From: Bacteroidales bacterium UBA4318
GTDB lineage: Bacteria > Bacteroidota > Bacteroidia > Bacteroidales > UBA932
Direction: 5' to 3'
NCBI GenBank assembly: GCA_002393895.1
Contig: DGUE01000134.1
Location: forward strand, 1-11,791
DNA length: 11,791 nt
Of this stretch, positions 6,972 to 11,791 are shown one piece after another (the first letter of the stretch is position 1; each line of letters begins with the position of its first letter). The notes under the pieces are model-generated. The model saw only the letters and a list, made by a program, of their open reading frames with translations. It was not told where the DNA came from and did no database searches. The position numbers and the translations under genes are program-made.

Positions 6972-7002
6972 TTTGCAGATATAATAATTATGCCTATCTT
7001 TG
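6972..7002 (+). promoter_or_regulatory. putative promoter of the ABC transporter-GntR operon (TTTG-N19-TATCTTTG)
   Basis: TTTG at 6972-6975, a 19-base spacer and TATCTTTG at 6995-7002 match the full Bacteroidota -33/-7 consensus. This is the best promoter in the window. The predicted start of transcription (about 7006-7009) falls inside the inverted repeat at 7004-7027. Confidence 0.75.
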
Positions 7003-7003
7003 C

Positions 7004-7027
7004 AGTGTACTATTAAACTAATACACT
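7004..7027. promoter_or_regulatory. putative operator for the GntR/YtrA-type repressor (AGTGTA-N12-TACACT)
   Basis: Two perfect 6-base inverted arms, AGTGTA at 7004-7009 and TACACT at 7022-7027, flank 12 AT-rich bases. Partial symmetry continues inward (CTA...TAA). The site begins one base after the -7 box and ends directly against the ATG at 7028. From memory, the operator of B. subtilis YtrA is an AGTGTA...TACACT inverted repeat with a 13-base spacer. The YtrA-like gene at 8652 in the same operon is the natural partner. A bound dimer would cover the transcription start, so repression and autoregulation are inferred. Confidence 0.75.
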
Positions 7028-7858
7028 ATGATAAAAATAGATAATATTGATTTCAGTTACGGGAATGTCCCGTGTCTGGAGAAGATTACCCTCCATCTTG
7101 AAGAAGGGAAGATCTACGGCCTGCTGGGGGAGAACGGCGTTGGCAAGACTACGCTTCTCACTCTTCTCTGCGGACTGAAGAAAGTGCAGAGCGGTTGCAT
7201 AGAGGTAGACGGCTTCGACCCTTATAAACGTGATCCGGTCTTCCTCAGCAACCAGTATTACCTTGCCGACGAAGTGCCTGCTTTCAACTGCACCGGCGAG
7301 GATCTGGTGAAGGATAAAGGCGCATTCTGGCCGGATTTCTCTGAATCGAAGTTCAGGGAAATCATGACCATCTTCGAGGTTGACCCTGCCAAGAAACTCA
7401 ACCGTATGTCCGCAGGACAGCTAAAGAAGACCTGGGTAGCCTTTGCCCTTGCATGCTCCACCAAGTATCTCTATCTGGACGAGCCTACCAATGGCTTGGA
7501 TATCCCCTCCAAGGCACAGTTCCGCAAGGCCCTGATGACCTACACCCGCGAGGATTCCATTATCGTGATCTCCACCCATCAGGTGAAGGATCTTGAGAAT
7601 ATCATCGATCCTATCATCATCCTGGACAAGCGCGATATTCTGCTGAATGCCACCGTGCAGGAGATTACAGACAAACTGTATTTCGATTACGGCACTACTC
7701 TCAATCCCGATAATCTCTATTGCGAACAGGTGCCCGGCGGATTCATCCAGGTGTATCAGAATGTCAAGGGCGAAGAAAGCAAGGTGAATATCGAAGCGCT
7801 CTTCAATACCGTACATAAGAATAAGGAAATAGTAAAAGGAATTTTCAGCCATGAGTAA
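7028..7858 (+). CDS. ABC transporter ATP-binding protein (YtrB/BcrA-like, GntR-associated)
   Basis: Seen: 276 residues. Walker A is GENGVGKTT (34-42). The signature is MSAGQ (127-131), a variant of LSGGQ. Walker B is YLYLDEPTNGLD (147-158) with catalytic E152, and the switch His is H184 in STHQ. After the roughly 210-residue ATPase core a C-terminal extension of about 65 residues follows, as in many ABC-2 export ATPases. It would hydrolyse ATP in the cytoplasm to power the permease encoded next, most likely for export or for removing a compound from the membrane. The substrate cannot be read from sequence. The YtrA-type repressor in the operon suggests a response to cell-envelope stress or antibiotics by analogy with B. 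subtilis ytr. The last eight bases (ATGAGTAA) overlap the permease start. The operator lies directly before the start codon. Confidence 0.92.
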   Translation: MIKIDNIDFSYGNVPCLEKITLHLEEGKIYGLLGENGVGKTTLLTLLCGLKKVQSGCIEVDGFDPYKRDPVFLSNQYYLADEVPAFNCTGEDLVKDKGAFWPDFSESKFREIMTIFEVDPAKKLNRMSAGQLKKTWVAFALACSTKYLYLDEPTNGLDIPSKAQFRKALMTYTREDSIIVISTHQVKDLENIIDPIIILDKRDILLNATVQEITDKLYFDYGTTLNPDNLYCEQVPGGFIQVYQNVKGEESKVNIEALFNTVHKNKEIVKGIFSHE

Positions 7859-8648
7859 TATATTCAATTTCAAGAGGTTCGGCAAGTATTTCTGCTACGA
7901 CCTCCGCACTGCCTGGCAGAACGCAGGCATCAGCGTCATCGTTATTTCCCTGATGCCTATATGGTACTTCCTTCTTGCTGAACTGTTCTCGATTGTCTTT
8001 AATGGTCATTTCACGACCATCTCCCAGCAGTTTGTCTCTGTGGCATACATGATGGCAATTTTCTTCCTGTTCATGTTCTTCCCTAAACAGCACTACGGCT
8101 CGCTTACCGACAAGCATAAGGGCTCGGACTGGCTGATGCTGCCCGCTTCCCGTCTGGAGAAATTTCTCTCTATGCTTATTGTGACCTGCGTTGCGCTTCC
8201 CGTTGTTGCAATGGCTTTGCTGGCCGGCAGTGACCTGCTCCTGTCCAGTGTTTTCAACCAGTACGATGTACCTCTTGTCAGCACCATGCTCGACTGGACC
8301 CACAAGGCGCTTGCAGAATTCCATACGGATAATGTCAATTTTGCTATGAGCGGCCCCTTTGCCCTTTGGCTCAATTGGTGCGAAAGCGTGCTCGTATTCA
8401 CTCTTGGTGCCATCTATTTCAAGCGTAACAAGATTGTCTTTACTTATCTTTCCCTGCTTGCAATAGGTATTGTTGTCGCCTTGGTAGTGGGCCTTTGCGT
8501 GGGCGGAAATTTTGATCTTGACCCCCGCGATTTCGACGAAGACTCGCTGATGAGAATGCTCAATGTTGGCGTGTATGTCTTGTATGCCGTCATATTCGCT
8601 GCGCTGGATCTTGGCCTTTATTTCAGGATCAAAACCTTAAAACACTAA
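7851..8648 (+). CDS. ABC-2 type transporter permease subunit
   Basis: Seen: 265 residues with about six hydrophobic segments, at roughly 27-50, 61-77, 105-132, 168-190, 194-218 and 237-258. A cytoplasmic stretch between the second and third carries DKHKGSDWLMLPASRLEKFLS (88-108). This Leu-Pro-Ala-Ser...Glu-Lys-Phe pattern is typical of Bacteroidota ABC permeases next to GntR regulators and may be the coupling helix that meets the ATPase. No extracellular peptidase or MacB-like domain is present. It overlaps the ATPase gene by eight bases and is followed three bases later by the GntR gene. It is therefore taken as the membrane half of a homodimeric or heteromeric exporter. The assignment rests on topology and neighbours more than on strong motifs, and the substrate is unknown. 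Confidence 0.8.
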   Translation: MSNIFNFKRFGKYFCYDLRTAWQNAGISVIVISLMPIWYFLLAELFSIVFNGHFTTISQQFVSVAYMMAIFFLFMFFPKQHYGSLTDKHKGSDWLMLPASRLEKFLSMLIVTCVALPVVAMALLAGSDLLLSSVFNQYDVPLVSTMLDWTHKALAEFHTDNVNFAMSGPFALWLNWCESVLVFTLGAIYFKRNKIVFTYLSLLAIGIVVALVVGLCVGGNFDLDPRDFDEDSLMRMLNVGVYVLYAVIFAALDLGLYFRIKTLKH

Positions 8649-8651
8649 GAT

Positions 8652-8999
8652 ATGGAATTCGACAGCAACAAACCGATATACCTCCAGATTGCCGATTCCA
8701 TCTGCAATCGTATCCTTCAGGGAGAACTGAAGGGGGAGGACAGGATACCATCTGTGCGTGAATTCGGCGCACAGATTGGCGTGAACCCCAATACGGTAGC
8801 CCGTACTTACGATACTCTCACTTCCCAGGGGGTCATCTACAACAAGCGTGGAATAGGTTTCTTTGTGACTGAAGATGCCGCCCAGAACATCCGCAAAGAG
8901 GCAAAAGAAAAGTTTTTGAAAGAAGATTTGCCTCAGTTTGCAGAAAAGGCACGGCTTTTGGATATAGACAAAGAAGAGATAATAAGGTTACTATTCTAA
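8652..8999 (+). CDS. GntR family transcriptional regulator, YtrA subfamily
   Basis: Seen: 115 residues. The N-terminal winged helix-turn-helix opens with PIYLQIADSICNRILQGEL and continues with the GntR signature RIPSVREFGAQIGVNPNTVA (about 32-51) and RTYDTLTSQGVIYNKRGIGFFV (wing). The C-terminus is only about 40 residues of charged helix (EAKEKFLKEDLPQFAEKARLL), the short effector/dimer region that defines the YtrA subfamily. Longer GntR types such as FadR or MocR have much larger C-terminal domains. Family knowledge: YtrA proteins repress adjacent ABC transporter genes and derepress in response to cell-wall-active or other stress. Here the gene is the last of the ABC operon instead of the first. 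The inverted repeat at 7004-7027 is its likely operator, giving negative autoregulation. Confidence 0.93.
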   Translation: MEFDSNKPIYLQIADSICNRILQGELKGEDRIPSVREFGAQIGVNPNTVARTYDTLTSQGVIYNKRGIGFFVTEDAAQNIRKEAKEKFLKEDLPQFAEKARLLDIDKEEIIRLLF

Positions 9000-9011
9000 C
9001 AAGCCATAAAC

Positions 9012-9026
9012 AGTTTACAATAAACT
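9012..9026. repeat. small inverted repeat after the GntR gene
   Basis: AGTTTA (9012-9017) and TAAACT (9021-9026) form a 6-bp AT-rich stem with a three-base loop. The string TAAACTAT occurs at 9021-9028 and again at 9037-9044, and TAAACTA also lies in the operator spacer at 7014-7020. This could be a weak processing hairpin or chance. Confidence 0.35.
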
Positions 9027-9040
9027 ATTCGAAGACTAAA

Positions 9041-9090
9041 CTATACTCAGTAAGAGCCCTGCCGGGAGGCAGGGCTCTTACTGAGTATAG
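9041..9090. terminator. 23-bp perfect hairpin between convergent GntR and GSCFA genes, probable bidirectional terminator
   Basis: Bases 9041-9063 are an exact reverse complement of 9068-9090, around a GGGA loop. The inner half is GC-rich (GAGCCCTGCC with GGCAGGGCTC). The hairpin lies 41 bases after the GntR stop and contains the stop codon of the converging GSCFA gene. No long T-run follows on either side; the minus strand has only TTTAG. Termination is thus inferred from position and stem strength. Confidence 0.65.
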
Positions 9091-9853
9091 CTTCGTTGAA
9101 TCTTTCCCAGATATAGTCTGCCGCAGCCTTCGTCGGATGCACCAGGTCCTCGGCGAACCAGCGGTAGTCCCTGAGCTCGTCCAGCAGTATTTCATAGGCG
9201 GGGAAGTAGGCTGCGCCTGTGCCTTCCACAGCCATTTGCAGGCTGGCTTTCGAGATGGTATTCTGGTGGGCGCCTTCTCCCATATGCCGGATAGGGCTGA
9301 CTGTGAAAATGAATTCTTTCCCGGGATGTGATGCGATAATCCGATTCAAAACTGCGCTAATCTGTGCCACACTCAGCATTTCGTGCGAGAACTCCCTGGA
9401 AGGGCGCTTCAGGCAATTGGAGACAACTTCGCCGCTGCATACAAGTTTCCATACCATAGCGGTGCCGAGGGTGATTATAACCTTGCTGCTTTCTTTCCAT
9501 GCAAGGGATGCTTTCCGAAGTGAGGAATTTGCGTTTTCCAGAAACTCTTCGGCTGTAGGGCGGGCGAAGGAGGTATGGTGCCACCAGGAGCATATCTTGC
9601 CGGCGCCTGCTCCCATCGGTTCGCATTCATCCGGACGGAATGGTATGGCGCTGTCGAGCCTGGCGATGCTGTTGGCGATGGAAACAGGGTTGAAGAGGGT
9701 TCCGAATGGATTCAGACATACATCGTAGCCGCTATCTTTCATCCTGGTGCCTATCTCGTTTGCAAAGCAGCTCCCGAGTATGCATGTTTTGTCGGTTTTG
9801 GATATTTTGACGGGAAATTTTGAAATCTCCACCTTGGTAATGCTCTTTGTCAT
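9047..9853 (-). CDS. GSCFA domain-containing protein, SGNH-hydrolase-like
   Basis: Seen: 268 residues from the ATG at 9853-9851. The name-giving motif ILGSCFANEIG (25-35) is followed by GYDVCLNPFGTLFNP, KVIITLGTAMVWK, EFIFTVSPIRHM and, near the end, EDLVHPTKAAADYIWERF. Family knowledge: GSCFA (PF08885) proteins are common in Bacteroidota and have no established substrate. Inference: S28 in the GSCFA motif with D236 and H239 in DLVH resembles the Ser and Asp-x-x-His of SGNH esterases, so an esterase or deacetylase activity is possible. No signal peptide is visible, so it is probably cytoplasmic. Start choice: an in-frame ATG at 9871 lies upstream of the putative -7 box, so 9853 is preferred. 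The last 13 or so residues are encoded by the 23-bp hairpin and look non-conserved. It diverges from the GH97 gene. Confidence 0.87.
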   Translation of the reverse strand: MTKSITKVEISKFPVKISKTDKTCILGSCFANEIGTRMKDSGYDVCLNPFGTLFNPVSIANSIARLDSAIPFRPDECEPMGAGAGKICSWWHHTSFARPTAEEFLENANSSLRKASLAWKESSKVIITLGTAMVWKLVCSGEVVSNCLKRPSREFSHEMLSVAQISAVLNRIIASHPGKEFIFTVSPIRHMGEGAHQNTISKASLQMAVEGTGAAYFPAYEILLDELRDYRWFAEDLVHPTKAAADYIWERFNEAILSKSPASRQGSY

Positions 9854-9854
9854 A

Positions 9855-9885
9855 TTGCAAAAGTAACACACTTTTTTTATTTTTG
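9855..9885 (+). promoter_or_regulatory. putative GH97 gene promoter (TTG-N20-TATTTTTG)
   Basis: TTG at 9855-9857, 20 bases and TATTTTTG at 9878-9885 repeat the exact spacing and -7 sequence of the promoter at 4220-4250. The start codon follows 18 bases after the box. Confidence 0.65.
9858..9865 (-). promoter_or_regulatory. putative -7 box of the GSCFA gene
   Basis: Minus-strand reading TACTTTTG fits TAnnTTTG and sits four bases before the preferred ATG at 9853, the same distance as at recF. This would give an essentially leaderless mRNA. No -33 element is evident. The box overlaps the -33 region of the GH97 promoter on the plus strand. Confidence 0.45.
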
Positions 9886-9903
9886 TATATTTTAATATAC
9901 CAC

Positions 9904-11791
9904 ATGAGACAGTTTATCTTTTCCCTTTTGGGAGTCATAATCTTTTCCGTGTCCCTGGCTGCAAAGGACTACAATCTCACCAGTCCTTCCGGCGCCCTTG
10001 CCGTGCGTGTATCGGTAGGCGGGCAGACAACCTGGACCCTGAGCGTAAATGGTGAAAGCGTCATGAGCGACAACGTTGTCTCCATGACCATAGATGAAAG
10101 GACTCTGGGGCCCGGTGCCAGGGTAGTGAAGCAACGCAAAGGCAGGAAAGAGGAACACATAGTGTCGCCTTTCTACCGTCAGGCAGAGTTTGATGCTTCT
10201 TATAACTGGCTGTCTCTCAGTATGAAAGGTGACTGGTCGCTGGAATTCCGTGCATACGACGACGGGGTGGCATACCGCTTCGTGACGAACAGACCGGATA
10301 TTCGCAAGGTATATTCCGAAACTGCCGAATACAATTTTTCTGAAGCCTATGATATGCTGGTCCCGTATGTGCTTAAGAGAGCCGACGGCGATCGCTACAG
10401 GTCTTCTTTCGAGAATCTCTATGAGAATGTGAAAGCCGGAGACGTGGCCAAGGCCGACGGCAGGCTGGCTTTTATGCCGGTTTATGTCGATCTGGGAGAA
10501 AAGGGACGGCTGCTTCTGATGGAGTCGGACCTCTGGGATTATCCCGGGATGTTTCTCCGCGCAACCGAAAAGGGTTTTTCTGCTGAGTTCCCGCCTTATC
10601 CCCACAATATCCACGAGCAGGATGCTCAGTATCTGGATTATCTCAATATGGTTGCCGGCAGCCGCACTTTCCCATGGCGGGTGCTTGCTTATGGGGCCGA
10701 CGAGAAAGCGCTGGCCATGAACAATATGGTATATCAGCTGGCTACACCGTGCAAACTGGAAGACATTTCCTGGATCAAACCCGGTTTGTCGAGCTGGGAC
10801 TGGTGGAATGCTTTCAGGCGGCACGGAGTGGAGTTCAAGGCAGGGATCAATACCGAAACATATCTCTATGACATAGATTTCGCCGCAAAGTACGGCCTGT
10901 CGTATGTTCTCATCGATGAAGGGTGGTATAAGAACAGGAATATCTTTACTCCCAAAGATGATATGGACATTGCCCGCATCTGTTCGTATGCGGCCGAAAA
11001 GGGTGTGAAGGTGCTTCTCTGGGTATCGAAGGGAGTGCTTGGCCTGAAGCCAGAAAAGGCTTTCGAGCATTATTCCAAGATGGGTGTTTCCGGTTTCAAG
11101 GTGGATTTCTTTGATTCGCAGGAGGCTGCCATGGTGAACCGCATAAATATGTATGCCGAGGCAGCTGCAAAGTATCATCTCGTGCTGGATTTCCATGGCA
11201 TTTTCAAGCCTGTCGGCCTGAGCAGGACCTATCCCAATGTCATTAATTACGAAGGTGTCTTCGGCCTCGAGAACCTCAAGTGGTGCAATCCTGCGCGCTG
11301 CGACATGCCGCGGAACGATGTCATCCTTCCTTTCATCCGTCAGGCCGCCGGCATGATGGACTATACACCCGGCGCTCTCCGCAACGCGACTCGAGACGAC
11401 TTCCGTTCAATTCATCTTAAGCCCATGAGCATGGGCACCCGGGCGCATCAGCTTGCCTGCTACGTGGTGTTCGACGCACCCCTGCAGATGCTCTGCGATT
11501 CTCCTTCTGATTACTTGAAAGAAGATGAGACCACCAGATGGATTGCTTCCATCCCCACCGTATTCGAGCGTACACGCTTGCTCGATGGCAAAATAGGGGA
11601 TTATGTAGTCTCGCTCCGCGAGAAAGATGGCAGATTCTACATAGGCGGCATGACCAACTGGGACTCCATGGACATAGAAATCGACTTCAGCTTCCTTCCC
11701 GAAGGGGAGTGGCGTTGCCGTATGTTCAGGGACGGAGTCAATGCGGATACTGTCGGAGAGGATTATGCCGTTTGTGAATATGGAATACGTC
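9904..11791 (+). CDS. glycoside hydrolase family 97 protein, retaining alpha-galactosidase-like, C-terminus cut by window end
   Basis: Seen: one frame stays open from the ATG at 9904 to the edge, 629 codons, with no stop. Residues 1-20 (MRQFIFSLLGVIIFSVSLAA) are a type I signal peptide without a lipobox cysteine, so the enzyme is exported, probably to the periplasm. An N-terminal beta-sandwich (to about 280, including MESDLWDYPGMFL near 206) leads into a (beta/alpha)8 barrel with SSWDWWN (296-302), LIDEGWY (336-342), GFKVDFFD (397-404) and NYEGVFGLE (448-456). A C-terminal beta-sandwich has begun. Family knowledge: retaining GH97 enzymes use an Asp nucleophile and a Glu acid/base (D415 and E470 in the Bacteroides thetaiotaomicron alpha-galactosidase). 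Here D401 and E456 have the same 55-residue spacing. The inverting SusB type lacks the Asp. By comparison with 640-700-residue relatives only a few dozen residues are missing. No TonB/SusD transporter genes are in view. Confidence 0.92.
   Translation, partial: MRQFIFSLLGVIIFSVSLAAKDYNLTSPSGALAVRVSVGGQTTWTLSVNGESVMSDNVVSMTIDERTLGPGARVVKQRKGRKEEHIVSPFYRQAEFDASYNWLSLSMKGDWSLEFRAYDDGVAYRFVTNRPDIRKVYSETAEYNFSEAYDMLVPYVLKRADGDRYRSSFENLYENVKAGDVAKADGRLAFMPVYVDLGEKGRLLLMESDLWDYPGMFLRATEKGFSAEFPPYPHNIHEQDAQYLDYLNMVAGSRTFPWRVLAYGADEKALAMNNMVYQLATPCKLEDISWIKPGLSSWDWWNAFRRHGVEFKAGINTETYLYDIDFAAKYGLSYVLIDEGWYKNRNIFTPKDDMDIARICSYAAEKGVKVLLWVSKGVLGLKPEKAFEHYSKMGVSGFKVDFFDSQEAAMVNRINMYAEAAAKYHLVLDFHGIFKPVGLSRTYPNVINYEGVFGLENLKWCNPARCDMPRNDVILPFIRQAAGMMDYTPGALRNATRDDFRSIHLKPMSMGTRAHQLACYVVFDAPLQMLCDSPSDYLKEDETTRWIASIPTVFERTRLLDGKIGDYVVSLREKDGRFYIGGMTNWDSMDIEIDFSFLPEGEWRCRMFRDGVNADTVGEDYAVCEYGIR

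Noticed and set aside
6926..7027. Possible riboswitch or attenuator in the 102-base symporter/ABC gap
   Set aside because: The gap is filled by two promoter boxes and the operator-like inverted repeat. The leader is too short for a structured RNA.
9851..9871. Upstream ATG at 9871 for the GSCFA gene
   Set aside because: The putative -7 box lies between 9871 and 9853, and the added residues MCYFCN are not typical of the family.
9892..11196. 434-codon open frame on the minus strand opposite the GH97 gene
   Set aside because: The plus strand encodes a clear signal peptide and all GH97 motifs in a longer frame. The minus frame has no recognisable motif.

Overview
The window looks like chromosomal DNA from a member of the Bacteroidota, most likely the order Bacteroidales. 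Four things support this. Promoter-like TAnnTTTG boxes, often with a TTG or TTTG about 19-21 bases upstream, sit in every divergent or upstream gap. Ribosome binding sites of the Shine-Dalgarno type are mostly absent. The gene set is typical of the group (recF followed by a DUF721/DciA gene, pdxB, DUF4301, a membrane-anchored TPR protein, GSCFA, GH97). G+C is moderate, with AT-rich gaps. A gut or animal-associated relative of Alistipes or similar uncultured Bacteroidales is my guess, not something the sequence proves.

Layout: 1-272 (minus) is the N-terminal part of an acyl-CoA carboxylase carboxyltransferase subunit. It diverges from a plus-strand cluster: recF (325-1419), dciA-like DUF721 (1412-1738), pdxB (1735-2766) and DUF4301 (2793-4217). 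The first three overlap, so they are probably translationally coupled. A separate promoter at 4220-4250 starts a second unit: a TPR membrane protein (4284-4958) and a YebC/PmpR family protein (4962-5714), closed by a strong intrinsic terminator at 5736-5769. A DAACS-type symporter (5768-6925, minus) converges on that terminator.

The clearest regulatory module is at 6972-8999. It is an ABC ATPase, an ABC-2 type permease and a short GntR/YtrA-type repressor in one operon. An inverted repeat AGTGTA-N12-TACACT lies between the promoter -7 box and the first start codon. I read it as the operator of the operon's own repressor, comparable to YtrA systems of Firmicutes.

After a 23-bp perfect hairpin (9041-9090), a GSCFA-domain protein (9047-9853, minus) diverges from a secreted glycoside hydrolase family 97 enzyme (9904 to the window end, plus, C-terminus cut off). 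The GH97 frame is open for 629 codons and carries the residues expected of the retaining (alpha-galactosidase-like) subgroup.

No tRNA, rRNA, CRISPR, insertion sequence or phage gene was recognised. Every gap is about 100 bases or shorter. No wholly new system is evident. The most interesting points are the self-operator of the ABC/GntR module, the altered substrate and cation motifs of the symporter, the hairpin that encodes the end of the GSCFA protein, the nucleotidyltransferase-like motifs in DUF4301, and two divergent gaps whose promoters appear to share the same bases.
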